Shown: piece by piece, positions 33,368 to 46,141 of the stretch | Layout: each line of letters opens with the position of its first letter | Numbering within the stretch: position 1 is the stretch's first letter | DNA from: Biscogniauxia marginata | Taxonomy: Eukaryota > Ascomycota > Sordariomycetes > Xylariales > Xylariaceae | NCBI GenBank assembly: GCA_022695795.1 | Contig: MU404192.1 | Location: 1-64,000, forward strand | Length of the DNA: 64,000 bases | Reading direction: 5' to 3' | Position numbers and translations under genes: made by a program | Notes under the pieces: model-generated | Told to the model about the DNA's origin: nothing | Seen by the model: the letters and a program-made list of their open reading frames with translations, nothing else | The model's database searches: none

Positions 33368-36300
33368 GGAAGACTATAAGACAACTGGGTAAAGTTGGTT
33401 TGTCAGCCACGGTTTGGACGCCTGTGGTTCGATGCGGTGGTCGCGCAGTGGCAAATCAGGCAGACGCCTAATTGCGTTGCAATTGAGTCAATTGCTGTAC
33501 TCAAGGTGAAGCCGATGCGAATTGGAATTGCAAGGCACCAGGTGGATGGGGACTTATTAAATAAATGGGGGGGAACGAACTGGATGGGGGTGTGGTGATG
33601 GTTGGTTGGTTGGTGCTGGAGATAGACAAATACCGGTATGGTAGATATGTAGATGAATGCGTACAATTGTGGGTTGGCTGATTGTTGGAAGTTGGGAGAA
33701 GCGAGTAGAGTTGGTTTCGGAGATAAAAGGCGTGGTAGAAACGGGATTCTGTTATTTCGGGGATGCCTCTATTGTATGCGTGTGCTCTTGTCCGAGAATG
33801 TGAATCGTCCAACAATGGGCGTGATAACAATAGGCACGTAAATCGGATTATTCAACTCGTAGCGGCAGATTGAGGGAATGCGGGTTGTTGGTACCGCATC
33901 TAACACCCATTTGCGGGGAATCCAATTGAAGGCTGAGCAGTCGTAGGAGCACTCCCAACGCCGAGTCTGGAAGCGTGCATGAATAAATAGTCGGATATAT
34001 CACGTCGTACTCCTCCTGGGTGGCGAAAGACAGCCGTGAAAGTGCAATTCGAGAGTAGCTGTCAGCTGGACCGGAACCGCGAAGAAGAGCAGGTGGAACG
34101 GGAAGAGATAAAACAAGACGGATGGATGCTTGCAAAGACGAATGCGTTCCGAGGGGGAGGGCGGGTAGATAGATGACTGGCAGGTGAAGTAGGCAGAAAG
34201 AAGTACAAACCCGCCCCAATAACAAACCTAAACCTGGTGACTATTATCAGGTTGCTGTGCTGCTTGGGCTGGTGTACCTCGTTCGGATAACAAGACGTGG
34301 ATGGCTCCTGGTGGTGGTGTCGTCGAGGAGTCACACTTCCTACCCCGGCTACCCTCCAATAGTCATCGATGTCAAGTCATAGGAGGTGCTGCGCAGGGCA
34401 GACCAGGGCAGACGCGGCGTGCGGGCGCAGGGATCGCTGGCTTATTTTGGGACCGGTCCTGCGTGAAAGCCATGCTGCCTCCAAGGTACCCCAAGTACCA
34501 CAGCGACAACTGGTACTTCCACCGTCGGAGCAGTGACTCCGACCACCGTGCGCTGGTAGCACCCCCAGGCACACCCCCCAAGTCAATGGTGGATGAGTGA
34601 ACGCGCGAACGGATGCCCCCCTCCCTCCCACTCCCCCATCTCATCTCAATCTTCAACAAATGTTATGTACCACCATCTTTTTATCATGTGCATACTAGAT
34701 GCGCTTGTGTCGCATTCCACAACAACACTAGATGCAGGACGAAGGATCCAATACTCGGATTGATTGCCCACTTGGCACAATTCAACGCCAATTTCTTGTC
34801 AATGCTAATACGAAACCACGAAACCACGAAACCGGAGAGACTTGAGAGGGAGAGCCCGCGCACAGAACCCGATGGATATCGATCAGGCTTCAATGTGTGT
34901 TGTAGTGTGCGAGTGGGGACGTGGAACTTGGACGGTCTGTCAAGACAGAGCAGCAAGAGCAGAGAGGGTGTGACACTTGTCTCCAGTCCTCGCCAGTCCT
35001 CGCTCTGCCATTACTGGCCAATTATCTCTGTTCCTTACTTGACGCCCAACAAGCATTGCGGGAGATAGACAGACACAAGATTTTGTCATACTGATCCTAT
35101 TCTTCCAAAATCCAATGACGGGGACGAATTGGCTGCTTCGCTGGAGTTGTTGATCCGCCCCGAACTGCACGTTGGGTACCAAGGATGCCATCTTGGAAGT
35201 TTACCCAATTCGGCGGCTGGTTTTACATAAACAAGTTGGTCGTGCCTTTTTTTGTGGACCAAGATGTAAACCGAATCGCCGGAGAAGCCTCAGGGAGTGG
35301 CCTTCCTTTCCGAATCGCCGCAATTAGCTGCATTAAACATTTCTGAGTGGAGATAGATCTGGAATGTCATGCGATTGCATAGATTTACCAGCTGTTGTCG
35401 TAGTGGCCGCTGTCGTGTCGCACAGATTCTGGCCGATGCTGGTCCTATCAGGGGCAGTTCGTGATCGTGGACCAATGTCTGTACGTCAGGATCTGCGCGG
35501 AAGGCGGACCAGCCCAATTGGTAAGGCGGACGAGCTTAGGCATTGGTGAACAGGCTGCGAGATTCACGCTCTAACTGTATCTGACATGTCATCATCCCGT
35601 TAGCCAGCAGCGCTGCAAAGCTACAGCCTACGTTACGATGCGAGGCAGGCAAACGTATCGTGTATCCAGATGCATGTGTGGAGATCAGGGGTTGCCGTAC
35701 GCAGCGGCGAGGAATGCATAAAAGAGCGGGCGAGGCGGGTATCGAGTTATTAGGTACATAGGGGTCGCAGCACGGCCCGGTGCTCGGGGCACATACATGT
35801 AGGTACCATATGTAGCGGCATAAAGGGACAAAGTGGAATGGGGAGAAATGAGCGACAGGGTAGGTAGTATGTAGAAAGAATTATTACCGACTCTTTGAAA
35901 GCTCTTGTTTCCCTTGACAATAGTAAAAGGTTCCTTGCGTAGAACGGCAAGTTGTCACTGCCTAGAAGCTAAGCTGGCGCAACCGAGACGCGGCCAGTAC
36001 TGACAGATTGGCGAGATTTACTCGTCATCGAGTGGCAGCCTACCATTGCGACGACGGGTTGGAAGACGACCCGGCCGAACTAGGGTCTAGAGGCGGCAGT
36101 TCGCTCACTCGGGCGGATAAGGCGGGTGGCACAGAACTCTGGGAATTGTCGAGCAGAACAGAGGAGAGCAAGAGGGGAGAGGGGGAGTGTGAACGGAGGG
36201 TATAGCAAGCAGGAAGCATTGCCACATCAGAAGGCGGGAATTGTCCAATCAGACAAAGGAATTGATGACGGGAGGACGGGGTCGGGCTCCTGTTGTTGAG

Positions 36301-39300
36301 TTGGGAGCTATTCTACTGTATGCAGGATGTCTGTGAGTCATAATGTCGAAGGCAAAGAATTGAGTAGGATGTGTAGAGGGGGAAAAACAGCAAGGGAAAA
36401 AATTTTTATGAATTGGCCATGTCATCGCTCAGTAATGGTGACGATAACGGAGAATAAGATGAGTGGAAGATAGGCCCCCTGGTTATTGCCCTTTTCTTCT
36501 TCTTTGCTGCTTCTGATTGGCTAGTAACAGCGTGGTATATCCTGTTTTGTATTAGACCCTTAGTATTTATCGATAAGTCCATGTTCTTGGTAGGTTGACT
36601 AGCACTGATGCTTGGCAGGTATAAGTTTCTTCTCGAATGTACCGCTACCGCAGCGCTCCAACCTGGGTACCTGGCCCTTCGAGCCACTCACATCGTGTGT
36701 CGTCTGCTAAAGTCACAAGCCGCGACCAGCTGCAACCACCACGGCGGGGCGTGCCATTATTAGACCACTCACAAATCCAACCTGATGGAATCTCCAGATT
36801 TGTGATCTCTTGGAGGGCTATCAGCGATAACCATAAACATGTATCGATAACAAGTGCTGACGATGCTGATGCCACTTATTATACCTAGGAGGTAGGTATT
36901 CACGGATGACAAAGAAACAGGTCGACTTCATTATTCACGACAAGACAAGCATGACAAAACGTCTGATCATTAGTTACTTAGGGTAAATATTCCTTCGACC
37001 CGGATTTGACGGATTTAATCGTCACCAAAGTCCATTGGCCAACGGCACCATCATTGTCATCATCATTATCATAATCATTATTATTATCATTATCATTATC
37101 GAAAATGATCCCCATGTCCCCCCCGACGGATCCGGTCTTCTAATTGACCCATCACGTCGAAGTCGACTACATCATCCCAAGCATTCAGAGAGGTAATTGC
37201 CAAGATAGGTAGGTAAATGTACGAGTGCTGCCTGTGCCTCTGTAGCTTTTAGCCCCAACTCCGCCTCGAGCTGCTGGTTTTAGTCACCCCAGGTGAGCGA
37301 CCCAGGTGAGTGAAAGGACCTCACGGCACGGCAAACCAGGGCTCTGCAGCTTCACATCCGTCGTGTAGGCAAGGGGGGGTGCACAAGACATTCTCAAAGT
37401 TAAATGATGGAGCCGTCAGCAATATGTCCACTGGTGCGACATGGTACAGACACAGGCCAGAAGCGTGTCATTCCTCGATCTCTGAAGCAAACAAAGCGGG
37501 TGAGATGCTGCATTGAGTTTCACCACTGGTCCAACGCATTGCGCTCTAGGTCTGCTCAAGGTATCTCGACCTGCCGAGCTGACTAATCCAAGTGCTAGAC
37601 GTAGGTACCAATTGTTTCGGATCAATTGGCAAAGCCGCCGCCCCCAACAAGTGGAGGTAGCACGCAATATGACAAGTAGGTACCTAACTACTGGTAGCTT
37701 CAATTCTTGCTTGGACCTCAGGTGCCTACTTACTTACACTCGCCCTGTAGTGTCGATAGGTAAGCTTCAATAATTACCTACCTAGGTACAGACCTACCTA
37801 CCTACCTACCCAGATGTTTAAATGGTTACCTAAGTACTAATGATGGAATCGGCCTAGTGGCATGGTAATGCACGCCCTTAAAGCCTAACTTTCACAGGTG
37901 CATATGCATACATGTTTCCATACGTACATCAAATTACTTACTTACTTAGATGCAGGCAAGACGACGCCGCCTTACTTGTTGGGCATTGAGCTGCGTACAG
38001 GTGCCGACGCACTCTCCAACATAGGCTCCAACCGGCCTCGTATCTTTGGAGCCAAGGCAGTATCTAATACGCAATTTGGCAATTATGAGCTCCCAGCTGA
38101 ATCGACGTAAATGGCCTGTGGCTCACCTTAACAGATCCGAGCCTTGGCAGCCGTCTAATAGTAGCACAGACGATCAGCCATCCCATTCCCTTCCTCCTAA
38201 GCAGGACGGGAATGGCGTGCTGTGCTACACATGATCTTACAGAGGAAACGGCGCGAACCTTTAGTGACGAGCCGTCCGTTTAGATCCGTCCTGGCCGTCG
38301 GATCAGATCATTTTGGACCGTGGGAGATATCACCTCCAGGATGGCTGGTATTCCCCAGATGCACCCCCCAACAGGCGCGCTTGGTCACGCTACTCAGATT
38401 GCGACCATCACTTGACCTCGAACCTTTCCATCCAGGAAGATGCGGCAGTGATACCTACCTTACGGGTCAGTCAGGCGCTACAGACTACGTTTATGTGGTG
38501 GTGTGCAAAATCCACTTTCACATGTCCTAAACCCCCTTGGGCGAAAACCCCCCTGCCCCCTTGCCCAAGGCACACCCGTCACGGAATTTCGACACCAATC
38601 CCTCCTCCTGTTATTCCACCAGGCTTGCCAGGATAGCGGACTGCTAACACCACGTCTTACCCCGCCATTCATCTGACGTTCCAACAACCCACGATAACCC
38701 ATTTATTTACGTTATCGATAGAATACGATTATCGATTCCTTATCACCCCTCCCTTGAGTTGCAGTCTCGAAGCCAAGATTGGCATGCTCCATTAGGTACC
38801 AGCTATCTATCATTCGTCCTTCGTCAGCTATACCTAAGCTATCGAGTTACTATCGAACACAGACGCCATGTCAGACCTCCTAGCGGGGACCTCTAATCGT
38901 AACTTAAATATACTGTCATTGAGATGAATTAAAGAAAAGGAAAAATACGTGTTGTATGTACTACCAACCCGATGAGGAGATATGACATGTAGTCTAGTTG
39001 TAGTTGTTTGATTCGTCTATAGAGATCTTCCGGACAAATCTCGGATTGGCCCACCAGCAAGAGAAACCTCTTAGAACCAAGGGTCTTTGAAGATCATCAG
39101 TAATATCGAGCACTGGCAGTAGCGCTTTTGTTGAGATAAGGAGGAGATCAGCTTGATCGCCTCTGGTGTGTTCCGATGCATTTCGGTGAGTCCATAGGAA
39201 TAGAGATATTCGATGCGCTGATTCCGTCTCGAGCTTCTCTCTGGAGGCAAAGATTTTCATCCTTGACTGTACATAGGAATGCTTGTTGGAACAACCACCG

Positions 39301-39973
39301 GTGTTTATTCTCCGATGTGGAAATACTTCGAATCAGATACCCGCCTTCCTCCCGTCTCCACGGAGATCTTCCCCTTCTATAATGGTCTTCTGGGGCTTGT
39401 GTTTGGTTCTGTCTTGCTATGCGTGTTTGGTACAGTTACCTCGACAGACACATACCCGTCCAAGGATTTCGCTGGATAGTCACAGCATATCCAATTGTAG
39501 ATCCCGTCACAAATACGTGGAATCGCCGCACAACATCGAATTTATCCGCATTTTTCTCTCCTTAAGATAGGCGTCTCAAAATGCTGGGCCGGGAAGGTTG
39601 CACTGTGTCCCAACTGTGTCAAACGAGAAGTTCACGTCTTCCAGGGACAAGCGCGTTCTTGAGGACTTCAGGCGCTGCTTCCCTCTCACATCCCCCTAAC
39701 CTCATCAAGTGGACATTGTTGGGAGTTAGTGGGTTTTGGGGCCTGTGCTCCTCCTTTAGCTTCTTGCAAATAGTCTACATGCGGATCCAACTACAACTCA
39801 CATACCTTACTCTACGCTCTCCAGACGGACTATCCCAGAGGCCAGTCGTTCGTCAATCGTCTTGACTCCGGCGAGTAAAACGACGAAATTGATAATTAAG
39901 AAGGAACCCCCCCCCCAATCTTGCCCGTGAACCTCCAAAGAGAGGGGGGAAGAACTCACAGACGTCCACGACA
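33368..39973. other. Gene-free stretch of about 6.6 kb
   Basis: Only short overlapping frames on both strands, the longest being 34613-35068 (151 codons) and 33848-34225 (125 codons). None shows a domain or a splice pattern that extends it. Simple repeats include ATCATTATCATTATC-like words at 37060-37100 and TACCTACC tracts near 37795. The right end of the SWIRM gene side (33370-34700) is pyrimidine-rich on the minus strand, as in long fungal 5' leaders. Non-coding transcripts cannot be excluded. Confidence 0.45.
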
Positions 39974-40579
39974 ATGGCAGCGTGCCGATGGAAAAGAACC
40001 CTCTACCCCTCAGACCTCTTCGTCGAGGCCTGCGGCGCCATCGTCTTCGACGGCCCCATCACCACGGTCCCTGCCGCCGCCGCCGAGCCCAGGAAAGTAT
40101 GCCTGCTGTACTACGTCGCCAAGGACGAGTGGCTGCTCCCCAAGGGCCGCCGCAACTGCAACGAGACGCGGCCCGCGGCCGCGGCGCGCGAGGTCCGCGA
40201 GGAGACGGGCCACGCGGTCCGCTTCCCCCCGCTGAGGCTCGCGACGCGCGCCCCGGCCGCGTCTGAGCCCCCCGACGTGCGCGACGTGGCGCGCGCGTAC
40301 GACGGCCTTGCTGCGGAGCCGTTTATGCTTGATGTGCGGGATCTGGGGGACGGCGAAGGGGGAGGGGAGGAGGGAGGGGGAGGGGGAGGCGGCATCAAGC
40401 TCGTGTGGTGGTTTGTCGCGTGCTTGGAGGGCGACGCGGCTGCGGCCGAGGGCGAGGGCGAGGACCAGTTCCGCGCGGTGTTTGTGGAGTGCGGTGTCGC
40501 GGTCGAGATGCTCACTTTCCAGAAGGATCGCGATATTCTGGAGAGGGCTATTGCGCTTGTGGAGGGCCAGGATGGGTGA
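39974..40579 (+). CDS. Nudix hydrolase
   Basis: A single-exon protein of 201 residues. The Nudix box is visible as GRRNCNE, seven residues, then REVREETGHAV. This matches G-x5-E-x7-R-E-U-x-E-E-x-G-U except that the last hydrophobic position is His. The acidic residues of REVREE bind the metal that activates water to split a nucleoside diphosphate linked to another moiety. The preceding strand LLYYVAKDEWLLPKG fits the fold of diadenosine/diphosphoinositol polyphosphate hydrolase-like members. A Gly/Glu-rich insertion of about 15 residues follows the core and is encoded by GGG/GGA runs. The gene is far more GC-rich than its surroundings (many GCG/GCC codons). The substrate is not predictable. 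Confidence 0.85.
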   Translation: MAACRWKRTLYPSDLFVEACGAIVFDGPITTVPAAAAEPRKVCLLYYVAKDEWLLPKGRRNCNETRPAAAAREVREETGHAVRFPPLRLATRAPAASEPPDVRDVARAYDGLAAEPFMLDVRDLGDGEGGGEEGGGGGGGIKLVWWFVACLEGDAAAAEGEGEDQFRAVFVECGVAVEMLTFQKDRDILERAIALVEGQDG

Positions 40580-42281
40580 TGGTGAGGAGAACCGGTGGAT
40601 AGATACAAGTCGGGATGGGACGGATGAGGTATGAGTTAGATGGAGCTTGGGTCGTGGAGTCGGAAAAGCAAGTATGTTATACCTAGTGAGAGAGAGGATG
40701 GTACTAGATTAGACCTAGTATCATGAGCGTTGGGTTGTTCCCAATAGCTAGCTATCTATCTGGCTTTGTTCTTAGAAGAACTATCAACTACGCCTAAACG
40801 GCTTTTACTAGACACAGAAAGTTGAAAGCACGATAGGGATGCCTTAGTATCTGTTTTGTTAATTTACCTTGCTCCTCCCTCCACGACTTTACTACAGTGT
40901 ATAGTAGTAGTATGTACCTAGTTGATGAGAATCAAAGCTCATTTCACACAACTACAGTTATTAGGAACAGTCATGTAAGCTCACAGTGAGTACTTCGGCG
41001 GCGTTGGTATCTCTCCCTCTCTCAGAAGTTTAGACTAACCCCCCTCCTCTCCTTTAAACTTTTTTTGTTTGCTCTTTCTGACCGGTCTCTTCTCTCCTGG
41101 CTTAGGCAGTGAAACGTTTGAGCAACGAGAGCAACTCTGTGTCTCGGTCTAGGCAATGCTACACCGGAAGAAACAACCCTCACCAAAACACTATTCGAGG
41201 CGCTCTTGAGGAACCTTGATCCCTGTTTTTTTGTGTGCTGCTGACGTGCGTAACAAGTGCCTCCCACGTGGACAGTGTGTCCCCTTACTGCTCATCCACT
41301 CTCGCTCGCAAGTTGCTAGTAGAGTTCCTGCTCGTTCTCTTTTTCCCTTTCTCCCTTTCCTTCTTCACATTCTTTTTCAGAGCTGGTGTTGTTGTCGTCC
41401 TATGAGATCCTAGGAAGGGGAAGTGCTCTCCAGGTAAATGACATCCAATTGATAAATGACTTCGTAACTCGAGACGGGCACGAGGTACCTACTCCTTTCC
41501 CATATGGCATGGTATTGTCCCAATGTCGTCTTAAGAGCTGATGAAGACTTCAGGTGACCCCTAAACCGACCGAAATCCAAAATGCCATATACCTGTCCCG
41601 CCTTCGAGGAGAAATAAGACGCATCGGTATCAAGTACAGCGCATAAATACTATACAGAGGGAGACGTGGAGGGAAGGGCGAGATGTGAGAATATCTGAAT
41701 ATATACTATATGGCTTTTCGAGCTCCTCTGTCACTGCCATCTGGGGATATTTCTTCTTGTAGCGTTAAGGGGAGGCCGGGAAGCCGTCAGAGCATTTCTA
41801 TTGCCAGAGATGGGCCATGTGCCATGGCCCATGGGATTTTATGCCGTCTACATTAATTTCGAAGTCGTCTGACGTAGAAGTATAGCATATCATCTCAGTG
41901 TCGCTGTCTTAGAGGGGCAATATTAACTGTTATTGTCTGGTTTTAATAGAAGATTGAGCTGTTAGAATAATGACACCAGATGGTATGTCTGCCGATAGTC
42001 GCTGGATAAAATTGTAATAATAAGTATCATAACTGTGTAGAAGTCATTAATGACTCTCGGTTATTATTTCATGCAGGACCTGGTAAAACTCCACTTATAT
42101 TCCTCATGTCAATATATTCCGTGTCCCTACCGTTTGTACTATGTTTCATTCGACTTGAATGGTGACAACAACTATTATGTAGACAGTGGATGATGATCAT
42201 TATACTGTTACGTTACTACACTATCTATAAGTTGCCTAAAATACACTTTGTCTCCTGCTGTTCCGTTGTCTATTTGTGTCC
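40580..42281. other. Intergenic region between the Nudix and SNF2 genes, no gene seen
   Basis: About 1.7 kb with only short frames (for example 41022-41267 minus and 41216-41413 plus) and no domain. It contains pyrimidine-rich tracts near 41330-41380 and the 3' flanks of both neighbours. Confidence 0.5.
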
Positions 42282-45200
42282 CTAGCTATCCGGACTTCCA
42301 TTCATGTTGGTATGGCAAGCTGTCCTTGGCAGTAGTTCTGCCAACATTTGCTTCTTATCCTTAACCGTAGCAATTGACTGGGGTTATATGTTAGTCTTAA
42401 AATGTCTTTTGGTTGTTGCTAAGTGGAAGATTGTGGAAAACTTAGCATGGCAGTGTACCTGTTCAATCGAATGCTTCATCACGTAGCGAATTGTGACCAC
42501 CGGGCGTTGTTGGCCCATCCTGTGAACTCTCGCAAGGGCTTGATCTTCAACTGCCGGGTTCCATTGGGGTTCAAGGAGGTGCACACGCGATGCTGCTGTA
42601 AGGTCGAGCCTAAGCAATATTAGAGAGTGATGGTGAGAATTAAGTGATTGGTACAGGTGGTAGACTCACCCAACTCCTCCACAGCTTATTGTCAATAGAA
42701 TGGCCTGGATATCTTGGTCAGTCTTGAATAGACGTAACCTTCTTTCACGCTCTGGTTGCGAAAGTGACCCATCTATACGAGTGCAGCGAACTCCGGCAGC
42801 TTCTAGTGCTTGTTGGACCATGTTCAGGCTAGCTGTCCAGAATGAAAGCACAACGCTGTTACATCAAACGTCAGCCTAAGACCCCCCCAATGATTCAATG
42901 CGATGGTGCTTACTTCTTCTCAGGCAAGGAACACAAAACTTCTTGAACAAGTACTTTCACCTTACTTGAAATCGGTCCGACGGCATTGAAATCACATTGC
43001 TGACCATATTGGGCTTCTTGAACTAGCGCAGGAGAAAGTGCCCCTAGCAGGCATGGGGATGGACTACCAGCACAACCACAACCTGTTGTTATTTGATAAG
43101 ACTTCAGTTCTGCGCAAAACTTACAATAAACCCGACGACAATTGGAGTAATAGGCGTATGATGAGACCTTCACAGATACCAACGTGTCGGGGATATTGAT
43201 AGCATTTTGGCACTCGGCACACTTGACACCACCCAGGGCAACCTCGGACGCAACAATGGCTTCGATTGAATCCCTCCTCTCGGTAGTAACTGTCATTTGA
43301 CTGTTATCCGCAGCTAGAGTCGCTGGTTTCGTTGATAAGCCAAGATTACAGAAGATGCGCAACTTGCTGATCAGCTGAATTGTGGTCATCCAAGCGTGTC
43401 CGGCGGTGGCGTTAGTAGCTTCTTCCTCTTCGCACACAGTACCCAAACGCCCCTCGATCTTGAAGTACTCCGATATCTCCTCAGGCGAGAAGTCGACTGT
43501 TTTCAGAAGGTCTTGTCGTGGCGGCAAAGAGATTACAGTTTTGGGGCGCCGTATCATGATCGGATCGCAGAGTGCTTTCAACCGCCTCGTGCCCTCATCG
43601 ATATTTCCTTCTCGAAAGTAACTGACGATGTCTTTATCGAAAGTGCTTGGATCGTCGTATGGCTGAAAGCGTAGGAACTTGAGCAAGCCCACAAGGTCCT
43701 CTAAACCGTTTTGGATAGGGGTGCCAGAGACCGCCCATCTTGAAGAGGCATTGAGAGAAGAGACAGCATTTGAAATTACGGTCCTCCAGTTTCGGATTGT
43801 GTGAGCTGCTTCCAAGTTAATTAAATAGCATTCAGAGGTGGATAGTGCTACTGCAGTAAGTATCCTTGACCAACATACCTTCGTCCAGAATAATTCTACG
43901 CCAGTGGCAACCAAAAAGCACACTCTTATCCATACGGTGATGATTGTATTCGGACAGCACCGTTGCGTAAGTCGTGATTACAATGTCGTAAAGCTCATTC
44001 CTCTTGAGCCGGGATCCTCCGTAGTGTTTCTTCCAGGTTAGAAAGTTGGGGCGTAGATGACTAAAAGAAACTGAGTCTCAAATCGTGTAAGGTCGGACTT
44101 GCGCTGACTTAACTGTTTCAGTTGATACTCCCATACGCCCATCACTGGTGTGCAGGTATTAGATTACAGAATAACAAGGCGTTTTAATTCCGAGCGCTTA
44201 CAAGCCAGGGGTACAATAATTAAAGTAGATACTCGGCCGTTAATGATACCAGGTTCATTTAGAGCCTCCTCGTATCTAATATTAGACTGTTGGCGGATCT
44301 CTTTGTCGTATGCAATGAGCGAGAGCATTTGAAGAGTCTTGCCAAGCCCCATTTCATCTGCCAGTATACCTCCGCTCCATAGCGGCGGACTAACGTACTG
44401 GCGAGCATAGGTGATGCCATTAGTATATCTATATTTATTAGCCTCGATCGATAGGGTGTGTTGCATAGACTGACAATGACGACCCGTTGGCATCTGTGGA
44501 TCCAAACCAGATGTGCTGCAACGGCCTGTTGGATTCCCGATTGAGGAAGAATGAAAGAGACTGCTTTTGATGTCTCGGGAAGGTCAGCTATGATGTTCAT
44601 AGTGTAGGTAGATTCCTTCTTGTCTCGAATACGGACGCTTACCGGCAAAGTCCAGTTTCTAGGCCAACAGGCTGCTTCTCTTCAGAAAATACCTCAGTGG
44701 TTCCTATAATCTGGAGAGATTTATCAACGGAAAATTCGGGGTCTCCGTCATTGATATGTGCCGGAAGATCAAATGTCATGCTTGGTGCTTCGAATAGTGT
44801 AGATAAGCAATGCGGATTTTTGTATGGCACATTCCTATTGCAAGCGACAGGGTCTTGAAGATAGAAATTGCATTCGTCGAGGAAATCGCCTACATCGTCA
44901 GCCAGGTTTTCAGGACCGTATATATTAGCTGATACAAGTGCTATGACTCTGTTTCCTCGTCTCTGTCCACTCCGTTGCAGCGTTGTTTTTAGCATTAGCT
45001 GTATCTCGATATTCTCTTCCCGCGCCAACTTGCAGATGCATGACGTTGTTGTTTCTTCCAGACTTCCCACTGTGGCACCGTCTAACCTTCTCTGGATAGT
45101 TCTGTCTTCGTTGAGGTAGACGTCGACTAATGAGGTTTGCTCGATAATCGTTGCGGTCGGGGTGGGAGAGACTGGGATATTTTCGATCTAAATCTCGACA

Positions 45201-45450
45201 ATACATAGGTAGTCAGCCAAGTCTGTTTCTGCTTGTTATATTGCTTCGTTTTCATTATTACCATTCCATAGCAGACTATGTTTAAGGGATCCCATAGATC
45301 ACTGCAAAGAGCTAAGAATGTCGCTTCATCTGTTAGGAAGTCATGTTCCCATTTAAACTCTGGCGCAGTTCTTTCGATACTACAAGTCCTCTCGGGACCG
45401 GATGGTATAAAATCGAATCGCACTCGCTTTCTCGCACGTTCTTGGTCCAT
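42282..45450 (-). CDS. SNF2-family ATPase, Rad5/Rad16/HLTF-like, with degenerate RING insert
   Basis: Ten exons on the minus strand: 45262-45450, 44643-45187, 44475-44573, 44202-44428, 44114-44144, 43879-44060, 42914-43805, 42670-42855, 42459-42609 and 42282-42377. They sum to 2598 nt in one frame, or 865 residues. Motifs in order: IYGPENLADDVGDFL and CNRNVPYKNPH in the N-terminal region of fungal Rad5-like proteins, HQKQSLSFFLNRE (Q-like), GGILADEMGLGKTLQ (Walker A), ILDEAHTIRN (split by an intron), SGTPIQNGLEDL, IMIRRPK, then VLSFWTASL, DGSLSQPER, GGVGLDLTAASRV and VHRMGQQRPV of the second lobe. Between the lobes lies a Cys-rich insert (CAECQ...YYSNCRRVYCKFC...CGC) that looks like a RING finger in which the usual His is Arg. 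Expected role: ATP-driven DNA translocase in repair or chromatin. The exon 3/4 junction (GTCAGT donor) is the least certain. It is divergent from the NLR-like gene. Confidence 0.88.
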
Positions 45451-46141
45451 CTATCAGATGATTGAAGGTTAAAATCAATAGTATATTAAATTTATGATAA
45501 AAATAAGTTCAAATGAATGAGTTATACAATTGATTGCACAAGTTTTGACGCCATTAAGGAAAACGGGAGAGAAGATGGTCAATTGAGGGCTGACGGCTGC
45601 TAGCTTGTAGTTCTTGCCGTCATGGCTTTTGGCAGAGAGGGAGCAGAAAGTACAGGATGGATGGGAGGACGAAGGGATGAATTGTATATGCTTGACCACT
45701 CTTAGGCGCCCATATGTTAGCCACTCAGCGCAATAACCCTACCTTTGCTACCCTACCCTGAGGCTTTTTTGGGGAGCATCAAGGAAAATTACCTTAGGTT
45801 TGAAAAGCCGATCAGGCTCGCAAGCACAACTAGGATTCACGGCTGTGCGCCTAATTACTTCGCCACAGAAAGCTGCAGGCTGTGCTATGATAAATATCTG
45901 ATTCGTCGGCTCTGCAGGACTGCCACTTGTAAGGCTTTCTGCCCCGAAACAGAACTGAAAACATTACCTCCACTCCAAACCGTTGGAACATGAGGCAATA
46001 CCCCTACCATACGGTCCTATATGGTCTCTTGTATATATTTCTAGGCTATTCCCATACATTCAGCTCTCCCCTTAGACTCATTCATCATCCTCTCCCCCTA
46101 TCTTCGTCCCATCTCAATACAAGTCGAACAACGGAAACAGC
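45451..46141. promoter_or_regulatory. Shared divergent promoter region, SNF2 gene and NLR-like gene
   Basis: The 691 bp between the two start codons must hold both promoters. A pyrimidine-rich tract (CTCTCCCCTTAGACTCATTC then CATCCTCTCCCCCTATC) precedes the NLR-like start, as is usual in filamentous fungi. TATATATTT occurs near 46033. No separate gene seen. Confidence 0.6.

Noticed and set aside
33848..34225. 125-codon open frame on the minus strand
   Set aside because: Leu/Pro/Ser-rich without a domain; probably part of a pyrimidine-rich leader upstream of the SWIRM gene.
34613..35068. 151-codon open frame on the plus strand
   Set aside because: No recognisable domain, mixed composition, overlaps equally long frames on the other strand, and no splice pattern extends it.
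40111..40608. 165-codon frame antisense to the Nudix gene
   Set aside because: Shadow of a very GC-rich coding sequence; Ser/Pro/Ala-rich with no motif, while the sense strand has a Nudix box.
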